DNA of 64,000 nucleotides from Streptomyces sp. Tue 6430 (GTDB lineage: Bacteria > Actinomycetota > Actinomycetes > Streptomycetales > Streptomycetaceae): contig JAKGSH010000003.1 of NCBI GenBank assembly GCA_021568835.1, forward strand, positions 62,001 to 126,000, read 5' to 3'. The notes under the pieces were generated by a model. That model saw only the letters and a program-made list of their open reading frames with translations. It ran no database searches and was not told the DNA's origin. Every line of letters begins with the position of its first letter. Position 1 is the first letter of the stretch. The position numbers and the translations under genes were made by a program. Below, one piece after another: positions 30,489-40,077 of the stretch.

Positions 30489-31714
30489 ATGGCTTCATCC
30501 ACCACCGCCACGACGCACGACTCCGGCGGGGCCGCTTCGACGCACGGATCCCCGGTGATCGGATGGCCGGCCGTCGTCGCGGTGATGCTGGGCATCTTCT
30601 CGATCGTCACCACGGAGATCCTTCCGATCGGACTTCTCACCAGGATCGGCGCCGGCTTCACCGTCTCCGACGGCATGGCCGGGCTGATGATGACCATGCC
30701 CGGCTTCCTCGCGGCGATCGCCGCACCGGTCGTCACCGTGGCGACCGCGAGGATCGACCGCCGCCTGATGCTGTGCGTTTTCATGGCCCTGCTCGCCGGA
30801 GCGAACTTCCTGGCGGCAGCGGCGCCCGACTACTGGCTCCTCCTGGTCTCCCGCGTCGTCGTCGGCATCGTGATCGGCGGCTTCTGGTCCATCGGCGCCT
30901 CACTGGCCGAACGCCTGGTACCCGCCGAATCCGTCGGACGCGCAACAGCGGTGATCTTCTCCGCCGTGCCGCTGGGCTCCGTGCTCGGCGTGCCCGCCGG
31001 CACGTTCATCGGCGACCTGGCCGGATGGCGCACCGCGTTCGTCGCCATGGGCGGCCTCACCGTCGCCGTGCTGATCATGCTGCTGATCGTCATGCCACCG
31101 CTGCCGCCCCGCCAGACGACTCGCCCGACCGTACTGCGCGGCATGCTCAACGGCGCCGCCACCCGCTTCGCGCTGCTCCTGACCGTTCTGGTCGTCCTGG
31201 CGCACTTCGGAACCTACACCTACGTCACCCCGTTCCTCGAGCAGGTCACAGACGTCGGCTCCGGGCTCGTCACCGTCTTCCTGCTCGTCTACGGCGCGGC
31301 AGGCATCCTCGGCAACTTCCTGGGCGGCTCCCTGGTGGCCCGCCACCCGCGGGTCACCTTCGGCACCGCCGCCGGCATGATCGCGGCCGCCACGCTGCTC
31401 CTGCCCGTAGTGGGTCAGTGGAAAGCCGGAGCCGTCGCTCTCCTCATCGTCTGGGCGTGGGATACGGGGCGGTCCCCGTCTCCTCCCAGACCTGGTTCGC
31501 GGAGGCGGCCCCCGACACCCCTGAGGCCGCTTCCGTCATGTTCACCGCCTCCTTCCAGGCCACGATCTCCCTCGGAGCCCTGGCCGGCGGACTCGTCGTC
31601 GACGGCAGTTCACCCTCGACGGTCATGACCCTGGGCGGCATGACAGCCGCACTCATGGTCGTGGTCGTGTGGGCTCACCGCGCCCGGCGCCCGGCGCGGC
31701 CGGACACCACCTGA
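30489..31714 (+). CDS. MFS efflux transporter (DHA1 family), frame-interrupted
   Basis: ATG 30489. The first frame gives ten of twelve helices with DHA1 hallmarks: PVIGWPAVVAVMLGIFSIV, TTEILPIGLL (the TE-LPIGLL start typical of sugar/drug efflux DHA1 pumps), the motif A-like loop ATARIDRRLMLCVF, and VIFSAVPLGSVLGVPAGTFI (motif C region). Near 31460 a one-base change shifts the frame to AVPVSSQTWFAEAAPDTPEA and the last two helices, ending at 31714. Total about 408 residues, normal. It probably exports small molecules with proton antiport. Confidence 0.8.
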
Positions 31715-31756
31715 GCCGTACGACCTCTTCGAACTCCTCGGCGAGCCCCGGACCCC

Positions 31757-32644
31757 GCCGACAACAGCGGCCCCGGCCTGGCGACCACCCGGGCACTCGC
31801 CCGCAAGGGCGGGCACGTGATCCTCGCGGTACGCGACGAGGCGAAAGGCCGGCGGGCCGCCGCAGAGATCACCGCTGAGCAGCCCGGCGCCGCCCTCGAG
31901 GTGCGCCGCCCCGACCTGGCCGACCTCGATTCGGTCCGAGCGTTCGCCGATCAGCCGCGCGCCGATCAGCCGCGCGCCGATCATCCGCGGCCGGACGTGC
32001 TCGTCGACAACGCCGGCGTGATGGCGCCGCCCCGTTCACTGAGCGCCCAGGGCCACGAGTTGCAGTTCGCCTGCAACCACCTCGGCCACTTCGCGCTCAC
32101 CGGTCTCCTGCTCGACCTGCTGACCGGCGGCGACGACCCTCGCGTGGTCACGGTGAGTTCGACCAACCACCGGCAGGGGCGCCTCTGCTTCGACTTCGAC
32201 GACCTCTCCGGCGAGCGCGCGTACTCGCCCATGAGGTTCTACCACCAGTCGAAGTTCGCCGACGCCGGCTTCGGACGGGAACTCCACCGGAGGCTGACCG
32301 CGGCCGGCAGCCCGGTGCGCAGCCTGCTCGCCCACCCCGGCTGCACCTCCACCGACCTCCGGACGAGCGCGCCGGTCGGCATGGTGAAGGTGCCGTTCGG
32401 CCACATCCTCGCCCCGCTCGCCCAGTCCCCGGAACAGGGTGCGCTGCCCCAGCTGTACGCGGCCACCGCCCCGGACCTGAAGGGCGGTGAGTTCATCGGG
32501 CCGGGCGGCTTCGCCGAGCTGCGGGGCGGCCCGACGCGAGTGCGGTCGTCCGCCGCGGCAGCCGGCCCCCGGACCGGCCGCCGTCTGTGGGAACTGTCGG
32601 AACGACTCACCGACGTGCGGTTCCTGTTCCCAGCCGCTTTCTGA
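31757..32644 (+). CDS. SDR-family oxidoreductase, N-terminus missing
   Basis: Short-chain dehydrogenase of the retinol-dehydrogenase-like group: LATTRALARKGGHVILAVRD, LVDNAGVMAPP (NAG motif), VVTVSSTNH (catalytic Ser strand), and MRFYHQSKFADAGFG with the Tyr-x-x-x-Lys pair. The nucleotide-binding TGxxxGxG motif at the start is damaged: the frame reads ADNSGPG and runs back into the MFS stop codon without any start codon, so beta-1 is missing. Translation could begin at GTG 31817 but would then lack the glycine motif. Three copies of Ala-Asp-Gln-Pro-Arg-like codons (31945-31985) form a small internal repeat. Probably non-functional. Confidence 0.65.
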   Translation, partial: ADNSGPGLATTRALARKGGHVILAVRDEAKGRRAAAEITAEQPGAALEVRRPDLADLDSVRAFADQPRADQPRADHPRPDVLVDNAGVMAPPRSLSAQGHELQFACNHLGHFALTGLLLDLLTGGDDPRVVTVSSTNHRQGRLCFDFDDLSGERAYSPMRFYHQSKFADAGFGRELHRRLTAAGSPVRSLLAHPGCTSTDLRTSAPVGMVKVPFGHILAPLAQSPEQGALPQLYAATAPDLKGGEFIGPGGFAELRGGPTRVRSSAAAAGPRTGRRLWELSERLTDVRFLFPAAF

Positions 32645-32825
32645 CGAGGAGGCGCGCGGACGGGATCGAAGAAGGCGTCGATGACGATGTCCCGGCGCTC
32701 GTAGCGGCGGGCGGGACGGTGGAAGGCGTTCTACCGGGGCGTGGGTGCGCTCCCACGTGCCACCTGCGTTGCCCGGACGGGCGCCTTCTCGTCTTTGTGC
32801 GCGATCCGGCCCCGCAGGCCACCTC

Positions 32826-32901
32826 CCGGACCCTCGCTCCGACGCCAGGCCGAACATCCGGATCAGGTGGGAGCCTGTACACCATTTCCCAGGGCGCAAC
32901 C
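32826..32901 (-). mobile_element. Solo left end of an IS256-type element
   Basis: On the minus strand this 76-bp block aligns base by base with the left end of IS256 copy 1 (3209-3284), sharing GGTTGCG, GGTGTAC, CCCACCTGATCCGG and GGCGTCG at the same spacing, roughly 75 percent identical. No transposase or right end is near. It is a leftover end just before the conflict operon. The rest of 32645-32975 holds no gene. Confidence 0.6.
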
Positions 32902-32975
32902 ACCCGTTTCGAAATGATCGCTTGACGACCTGCACGCCCGTGTCTCCCCTTGCGTTCCTCCAGTAGCTTTGGTCC

Positions 32976-34415
32976 ATGTACTCGATGGTTGGCCGGCACC
33001 GGCCTCCGGTCAGGCCGGGCACTACACACGACGGCGTCCTGGTGGTGCCGGGCATCATGGGCACCGAACTGTATGAGGCCGCCACGGGGCACATGCTCTG
33101 GGGAATGAAGAAGGTCGCCGAATACGCCGCCCGCTGGGACCTCGACAAGGGCATGGACGCGCTTGCGTTGACCGAGGGCGAGCGAGCGGGCCGCCTCGGA
33201 CGGGTGGTGCCGGGCCGGTTGCTGCGCACGCCCGCCTGGATGCCGCTGACCGACGGGTTCGAGCCTTATACGCCCCTGGTGAAGAGCCTATACAAGGCGG
33301 TCGTCCATCGTGACGCGGTCGCGGAGTTCGGCTACGACTGGCGTCTGCCCGTCGAGCACAACGCCAAGGCGCTGGCCGACGCGATCGACCGGCATCTCAC
33401 CGCGTGGCGCGCCCATCCCGACTGCGTGGCCGCCCGCAGGAACGCTCCCGACGAGAGACCGGCGCAGATCGTCCTCGTGGCGCACTCCATGGGCGGGCTG
33501 GTGGCCGCAGCACTCGGTCTGATTCCCGGCGCCCTCGACGAGGTGCGCGCCGTCGTCACCGTGGGAACGCCGTTCCACGGTGCCGTCAAGGCCACCGAAA
33601 TGCTCAACTCCGGGCGCGGCATGCTCGGGTTGCCCGCGAAGAACCTCAGCCGCCTGGCCCGCACTCTGCCCGGCGTGCACGAGCTGCTGCCCAGTTACCG
33701 CTGCCTGGACACCGGGGACGACGTGGTGGCACTCACCCCGGGCGACGTGGAGAGCATCGGCGGCGACCGTGAACTGGCCCGTGACGCCTTTGCGTTGCAC
33801 CAGCGCCTGGACCGGGTCGTGCTGCCGGAACACCGGATCGTGGAGGGCACCGCCCAGCCCACCACCCAATCGCTGCGGATACGCGACGGGGTGGTCGAGG
33901 CCCGGCGCGTCGGCTTCGACCGCCATGACGACGGCGAACTCCTGCGCGACGAGATCGGCCGGCTCGTCGAGTACGACCACGGCGGCGACGGGACCGTCTA
34001 CCGCTTCTCCACCACGCACGGCGAGTTGGACACGGTGGCCGTGGCCCAGCAGCACGCTGCTCTTCCGGTCACCGATTTCGTCATCGACGTCGTCCGCGGG
34101 CTGCTCACCGGCAACCGGCGCGGCGCCCGGCTCGGCGGCACCGATGCCGGCCTCGACCTCCCGGACCGCGTCGCCGTGAACGCCGGCTTCGACGTCGTGG
34201 TGTGGACCGGGCAGGACCCCGCCCGCGTCAGCTGCGTGATCGAGGACGCCGGAGCCGAGCTGATCACGGACCCGGTCCGTAAGCCCGTCCTGATGCCGGT
34301 ACCGGGTGCGGACGGCATGCTCACCGCCCGCGTCGAGCTCAGCGCGCCCGGTCTGTACCGGGTGAAGGTGGGAGCCGGAGGCGACCCGGTGACCCGGCTG
34401 GTCATGGTGGCCTGA
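32976..34415 (+). CDS. LCAT-like lipase/acyltransferase, first gene of the conflict operon
   Basis: 479 residues of the alpha/beta-hydrolase, lecithin:cholesterol-acyltransferase-like type. The oxyanion strand is VLVVPGIMGTELYE (21-34), YDWRLPVEHNAKAL follows (120-133), the nucleophile elbow is VLVAHSMGGLVAAAL with Ser171, and the Asp and His of the triad fit GGDGTVYRFS and VAQQHAAL. A C-terminal beta-domain (VAVNAGFDVVVWTGQDPARV) of unknown role follows. No signal peptide is visible, so it acts inside the cell, on membrane lipid if it is an effector. The start ATG 32976 has no clear ribosome site, and 32985 is an alternative. It precedes the caspase-STAND gene by 42 bases. Confidence 0.75.
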   Translation: MYSMVGRHRPPVRPGTTHDGVLVVPGIMGTELYEAATGHMLWGMKKVAEYAARWDLDKGMDALALTEGERAGRLGRVVPGRLLRTPAWMPLTDGFEPYTPLVKSLYKAVVHRDAVAEFGYDWRLPVEHNAKALADAIDRHLTAWRAHPDCVAARRNAPDERPAQIVLVAHSMGGLVAAALGLIPGALDEVRAVVTVGTPFHGAVKATEMLNSGRGMLGLPAKNLSRLARTLPGVHELLPSYRCLDTGDDVVALTPGDVESIGGDRELARDAFALHQRLDRVVLPEHRIVEGTAQPTTQSLRIRDGVVEARRVGFDRHDDGELLRDEIGRLVEYDHGGDGTVYRFSTTHGELDTVAVAQQHAALPVTDFVIDVVRGLLTGNRRGARLGGTDAGLDLPDRVAVNAGFDVVVWTGQDPARVSCVIEDAGAELITDPVRKPVLMPVPGADGMLTARVELSAPGLYRVKVGAGGDPVTRLVMVA

Positions 34416-34457
34416 ACGGTTTCCGGGGGAGGGACGAGTCACAGGGGCTGGGGCTGC

Positions 34458-37400
34458 ATGGACGGAGACGAACGGGACGAAGGCTTCTGTGTGGTCACAG
34501 TGCCGATGGACAGATACGTCGACAACGACCGGTTCACGGAAGTCCACGAGGTCGTGGCCGAGGCGGACGGCGTGGCCGAGCTGCTGAGCGAGTGGGGCGG
34601 TGACCACCGGGAGTGGCAGGGCGAGGACCGGACCATGGGCGCCACCCTGGCACGGTTACGGGAGTGGTCCGACCCGCGTCCGCCGCGCAACTCCATGCTG
34701 TTGTGGTTCGGGCACGGCGAGTCCAACGAGGACGACGCCCTGCTCGCCGTGCGCGGTGCCGGCACCGACGGTGAGGACGACAGCATCACGCCTGGGCAAC
34801 TGGGCGAGTACCTCGTGCGCAACTCCCGGCGCAGGGCGTTCGCGGAGTACTGGGCGGTGGTGGTGGTCGAGGCCTGCGGTGCCGCCCGGTTCGTCGATCA
34901 GTTGCTGGCGTACGTCCTGCAGCGGCGCGCTGCCGTCCGCCTGCTGCTGATCGGTTCCGGAGCGGATCAGGGCAGCGGGTACGCAGCCTCCTTCCGTGAA
35001 GTGCTCGCCGAGGTGCTGACCGAGTTCTCCGGCAACTACCACTACATCCGGCTCAGGGATCTGGCGCAGCGCATCCAGGACCTGTTGTCGCCCGGGCGAG
35101 TGCTGTACCTGCTCGACGGGGACGAGCAGCTGGTCCGCAGCAGCCCGTCGGGCAGGTCCGTGATGATGACGCTCGAGGACTACGCTCGGCCGCGGAGCGA
35201 GGCGCAGACCGTACCGGAGCCGGACAGTGCCGTCGTCCTGGGTTCCGTTCCGTCCGGGCTCGCCACGGCCGGTGGGGACGCCCCCACCGGTGAGTTGTCC
35301 TGGTTCTTCGTCGGCCGGACCAAGGAGCGCGACCGGATCGCCTGGTGGTTGGCTTCCACCGGTCACGGACTGCTGGCCGTGACCGGTCCACCCGGCTGTG
35401 GCAAGTCCGCGTTGCTCGGCCATCTGTCGTCCTCGGTCGGCCCGTCGGCTGCGTCGTCCGGTGCCGACGGCGCATCCCGGCACGAACCATGGGCCGACGA
35501 CGTCCCGCGCCCGCAGCTGGACACCTTCCTCAACCTCACGGGCGCGTCGGTACGGCAGATCGTCAGTCAGCTCGCCCGGGTCTTCGGCGTACCGGCTCCG
35601 TCCGGCATCTCGGGCGACGATGAACGCATCCGCACGCTGTTGGACGCCGTCCGGTCCAAGGGCGCGCGGACGAGGACGCTGTTCGCCGACGGCCTGGACG
35701 CGTCCGCCGACCCGTCCGACTCGCTGACCTGCTGCGGTTGCTGGGCGCGGAACCCGGCGTACACGTGGTGGTCGGCACCCGGCCGTCCTCCGAGGACAGC
35801 CTCGACGTACCGCGTGCCGCGACAGAGGACCTGCTGGACGCGCTGGGTTGTGCCCCGGTGGACACGTTGCGTCTGCACCCCGACCCGCAGGACCTCGCCG
35901 TTTACGTGCGTGAGGTCCTGCGTGCCGAACGGGCCGTGTTCCAGAGCTTGAACATCGATTGGGAGGCGGCCGCCCAGCGTGTCGGCGCCCTCGTCTGCGC
36001 ACCGGCCTCAGGAGCCGAACGGGACTTCCTCTACGCCACGCTGGCCGTGCACGAGATCATCGCCGACCCGTCACTTCTCCTGGACGGCAGACGGGCGGAT
36101 CTGGCCGACCTGCTCGGCAAGGACCATCGACGGCTGTTCGCCGCCGTCGTCGGACGCCTGCACATCGCGCTGCCGGCAGCACGGCGGTGCTGCGCGCGCT
36201 GGCCTTCGCGCAGGGCCATGGCCTGCCCCGCGCCGAACGGATCTGGGCCACTGTCGCATCAGCGCTGCACGACGAACCCGTCGATGCCGGGCTCCTGGAG
36301 TCCGTGGCGCAGGCGGCTGCGCCCTACATCATGTTGGACGCCGAGGACGGGCAGGCCGTCTACCGGCTGGCGCACCGAACCTTCCGCGACTTCCTGCTCG
36401 GCGGCGGCCCGAGACCATGGCCCGGACCGAGGACGACCGGCTCCGTGTCGTCGAGGCCCTGACCCGGTTGGCCGCGACGAAGGACGAGGGGATGACGGCT
36501 CTTCCCCGGCCGCACCCCTACCTGTTGCGCCACCTGGCCGCGCACGCCGCCGAGGCCGGTCCCGGGGATGGCGGGTCCTGGCCGATCACCCGGGGTGATC
36601 GACCACCTCGATCCGGCGGCTCTGGCCGGCGCCGTCCTGCGGTCCGGCGCCGGTCTCGGAGCACTGCCCCGGGCGATCACCGGAGCCCTGGCGCTCACGC
36701 ACCTTGCTCTGACCGCGCCCCCGGGCGATCGACGGGGCTGCGCGAACTCGGCACCTGGCGGACCACGGGCGCCGCCCCGGCCCGCCCGCACCGGGGTACG
36801 AGGGGCCCGCCGCGCTGTGGACCGTGCGATGGGCCGCACTGCAGTCACACGCCCGCACGTCACCCTGGCCGATCTCAGTGTCCCGGTACGGTCTCTGGCG
36901 GTGCTTCCCAGGAGTGCGGACGGACGGCAGGCGCTGGTCGGCGCCGGGGACTCGGGGATCGTGCGCGCCTGGGACCTGAGCACCGGTCTGGAGACGACGC
37001 CCGCCCTCCGCGGCGGCCCGAGGACGGCCACCAGTGCGTACTCGCCCCGCTGCGCGGCCCGGACGCCGAGGACTGGGTCGCCGCCGCCGGAGTCGACCGA
37101 ACGCTACGGCTGTGGGACGTGCCGACCGGACGGCTGGCACGTCCGGCGTACTCGCTGCAGTGTGACGCCGTGAGGGCCGTCACGCCTTTCGCGGGGAAGC
37201 TGGCCATCGGTGATCTGCAGGGCAGGCTCTGGATGTTCGACGTGGCCAGAGGCCGTATCGACGGACGCCATCGCACTGGTCACCACGGCCCTGTGCACGG
37301 CATGACCGTCTGCCCGCCCACCACTTCGGAACCGGAGTCCGAGCGGCTCGTCACGGCCGACGGCCGGGGCTGGGTCCTGGTCTGGCGGGCCGACCGCAGC

Positions 37401-38714
37401 CGTGCGGAGCACAAGTGGCGGGCCCATGACACCGGGGTGCAGGCGGTGACGGCGTACACGGACCCGGTGGACGGGGTGGTGCTGGCGACGGCGGGTCAGG
37501 ACGGGACCGTGCGGTTGTGGGACCCGCGTGGGGAACGTGAGCTGGGGCGGCTGACGGGGCACGAGGGTGCGGTGCACGCGGTGACGGCGTACACCGATCC
37601 GGTGGACGGGGTGGTGCTGGCGACGGCGGGTCAGGACGGGACCGTGCGGTTGTGGGACCCGCGTGGGGAACGTGAGCTGGGGCGGCTGACGGGGCACGAG
37701 GGTGCGGTGCACGCGGTGACGGCGTACACCGATCCGGTGGACGGGGTGGTGCTGGCGACGGCGGGTCAGGACGGGACCGTGCGGTTGTGGGACCCGCGGG
37801 TCGGGACGGCGGCCGGACATCCGGTGGCGCCGCCCTCCCCGGTGCACGCCCTGGCCGAGGCCGTCGACCCCGTCGACGGCGGCACGCTCTGGGTGGCCCA
37901 CGGCGAGGGCCGCGTCACCCGCCTCGGCGCGGTCGACGGCATGCGCCGCACCGCACCGGACCCGGGCGGTCCCGTCACCGCGCTGGCGTCCACGGCCGCC
38001 TCGGCCGGCAGCTGGCTGCTCGCCACGGCACATCCGGACTGCACGGTCCGCATCACCGACACCGCCGCCCCGGCGAGACGGACACCGGTGGCCGTACCCG
38101 ACGGCCCGACAACCGGCGGGGCACCGGTGCGAACCCTTGCCGGGATCCGTCTCGCCGACGAGCAGCCCGCTTTCGCGGCACTCACCGAAGACGCGGTTCT
38201 TCGCTGGTGGGACGCGCGCACGGGCACCTTGCTCGGGCGCGCCGACACGGCCCTGCCAGGTCCCTTCACCGCGATGACCGCGATCCCGTACGGCTCGACG
38301 ACCGCGATGGCTGTCACCGGCGAGGGCGGCCACCGGGTTTGGTGGGCCGTCGGCCCGCAGGGCCCCTGGAACCCGTTGTTCCCCGGGCGCACCGGGAGAC
38401 TGGCCGGTACGGCCGTGGTCCGTGACCCCACCACGGCACACCAGGCGCTGGTCACCGTGAGCCCCGAGGGGGAGCTACGGATATGGGACCGCGCCGGCAC
38501 CCGGCCCCTGCACACCGTGCGGTTGGGCCTGCGCTGCCACGTCGTCGTCGCTCTGGGGGACGGCGGAGTGGCCGTGGGAACGCAGGACGGGGTCGTCGTG
38601 CTCGATCTCGACCCGAGCACATGGGCCGAGGAGGGCGAACCGGCCGACCCGTATTCCGAAACCCGCCAAGTGGTGTTCGGCGAACAGGCTGACAAGCCGA
38701 CAGGCGTTACCTGA
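34458..38714 (+). CDS. Caspase-like peptidase - STAND NTPase - WD40 protein, frame-interrupted many times
   Basis: Residues 1-200 look like a clan CD caspase-like peptidase: His86 in LLWFGHGESN and Cys140 in VVVVEACGAARF form the dyad. A STAND NTPase follows: FFVGRTKERDRIAWW, Walker A GPPGCGKSA (310-318) and a Walker B-like RTLFADGLDASADP. Helical conduit sequence then leads to WD40 blades ending at 38714 (LRLWDVPTGRL, DGTVRLWDPRG three times, LRIWDRAGTRPLH). Intact length would be about 1,415 residues, as in NLR/APAF1-like bacterial proteins. Between about 35.72 and 37.06 kb the frame changes at least six times (near 35.72, 36.18, 36.41, 36.59, 36.72 and 37.03 kb). Each piece still encodes plausible protein, so the gene is either badly sequenced or freshly decayed there. 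Expected role: WD40 senses, NTPase switches, caspase executes. Confidence 0.75.
37446..37800 (+). repeat. 135-bp tandem repeats encoding near-identical WD40 blades
   Basis: The unit starting GTGACGGCGTACAC begins at 37446, 37581 and 37716, a period of exactly 135 bp (45 codons). The first two copies are complete and the third runs to 37800. Copies differ at only a few bases (ACGGACC against CCGATCC near the start). Each unit encodes one WD40 blade including GVVLATAGQDGTVRLWDPR. Confidence 0.92.
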
Positions 38715-38718
38715 CAAT

Positions 38719-40077
38719 ATGTCACGTATGAGACGTCTAGGGGGCGGCGCAGTGAAGAACGTGGAAGACTGCAGGAATCTCATCGACCGGCTCTTCTGTC
38801 GCGACGGGGCTCCGTTCGAGGGGTACACCCTCGTGGGCGACCCGGAGATCGTGGTTCCCGAGCGCCTGGTGCGGGCGACTCTGAACCGCCGCACGGAGAC
38901 CCCGCACGGGCATGACGCCTACCAGCTCACCATCTTCCTCCAGATCACCGGCCTGGCGGGCGAACTGTGGGAACACACCGCACGCAATCTGCTCCGGGTG
39001 GGTGCGCTCAACCACCCCGCCCTGCCGCAGATCGCCATGGGCAAGTTCGTCCCGAACGAGGACATCGCCTTCACCCTCACGCGCGAGCGCGGCCGGCCGA
39101 TCGACATCGACCACACCGTCGAGTGGGCCCGTCGGGCCCCGGCCAGAGCGTTCGAGCACTTCTCCACCCTGCTGGACGCCCTCAACGAACTGCACTCGGC
39201 GGGCATCATCCACCGCAACCTCACAGCTGCCTCGCTCAACACCCATGTCGTCGACATCGACAACCCGGACGAGGTCGAAATCGTCCTGTCGCGGTTCGAG
39301 ATGAGCACCCTGATGGGGAACGTCATCAGGACCGTGGGTACAGGCAGCAGCCCCGATACCGTCGCCGAGGTTCGCCGGTTCTACACCTCACCGGCCGGCA
39401 TCAGTCCCGCGCGTCACCTCGCCTTCCTCGCACCGGAGCTGCACTCCTACCTGTTCGACGAACACACCAGTGTGCGGCGGGACTGGGTGAGCACGGACGT
39501 CTACGGCCTGGGGGCCACCGCCTGGGAGTGGTTCTGCGGACGCATCCCCGACGTTCTGCCCGAACCGTACGCGGAGGTGGAGCAGGCCCGCCCGGAGGAG
39601 CGCAAGACCGCACTGGCCCGGCTGCAGCGAGCCATGGTCTCCCACCTGGCCTCCGCCGGACTGCCCGAGGCGTTGGCCCACGTGCTGCGGCGCATGATGG
39701 AGCCCCATCCGGACAGTCGCTGGACGGCCTACGACGCGGCGAAGCACCTGGACGAGAACTGGCAGACCATCCAGGTGCACTGGGCGGGTCCGGAGGAGAA
39801 GACTCCCCGGCTGGTCGCCTTCATGCCCGATGAAAGCGTTCAGATGCTCTACGAGGACCGCAAGTGGATCCGGCACTCCCCGGCCACCCCGGCCGGCCGG
39901 GAGGAACTCCGCTTCTTTCTCGAACGGGAACTGCACGATGCCGAACTGGTCCACTCCCCGCGCGGAGCCCTGGGGTACGCCACCGGTCCGGAGGACCGGC
40001 TCAAGGAAGCGCAGTGGGCGCTGATCGGGCAACGCGCCGTCTGGTTCTGCGCCGTGCTGTACGACCCCGTCCCATGA
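38719..40077 (+). CDS. Protein kinase-like protein, probable pseudokinase
   Basis: 452 residues if started at ATG 38719. GTG 38752, which has AGGGGGCGG before it, is an equally good start. The kinase C-lobe is recognisable: LHSAGIIHRNLTAASLN (158-174) replaces the catalytic HRD by HRN, the DFG position reads LSRFEMS, and STDVYGLGATAWEWFCGRIP is subdomain IX. No glycine loop or clear VAIK lysine is seen. Loss of Asp in both motifs suggests it binds but does not phosphorylate. The last 100 residues (LVAFMPDESVQMLYEDRKWI) are unlike kinases. It begins four bases after the STAND gene and its stop overlaps the helicase start (ATGA), so it is part of the same operon. Confidence 0.65.
   Translation: MSRMRRLGGGAVKNVEDCRNLIDRLFCRDGAPFEGYTLVGDPEIVVPERLVRATLNRRTETPHGHDAYQLTIFLQITGLAGELWEHTARNLLRVGALNHPALPQIAMGKFVPNEDIAFTLTRERGRPIDIDHTVEWARRAPARAFEHFSTLLDALNELHSAGIIHRNLTAASLNTHVVDIDNPDEVEIVLSRFEMSTLMGNVIRTVGTGSSPDTVAEVRRFYTSPAGISPARHLAFLAPELHSYLFDEHTSVRRDWVSTDVYGLGATAWEWFCGRIPDVLPEPYAEVEQARPEERKTALARLQRAMVSHLASAGLPEALAHVLRRMMEPHPDSRWTAYDAAKHLDENWQTIQVHWAGPEEKTPRLVAFMPDESVQMLYEDRKWIRHSPATPAGREELRFFLERELHDAELVHSPRGALGYATGPEDRLKEAQWALIGQRAVWFCAVLYDPVP

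Noticed and set aside
37104..38441. Long minus-strand open frame with 45-residue repeats rich in Arg, His and Pro
   Set aside because: It is the antisense shadow of the tandem WD40 repeats; it has no start signal or domain.
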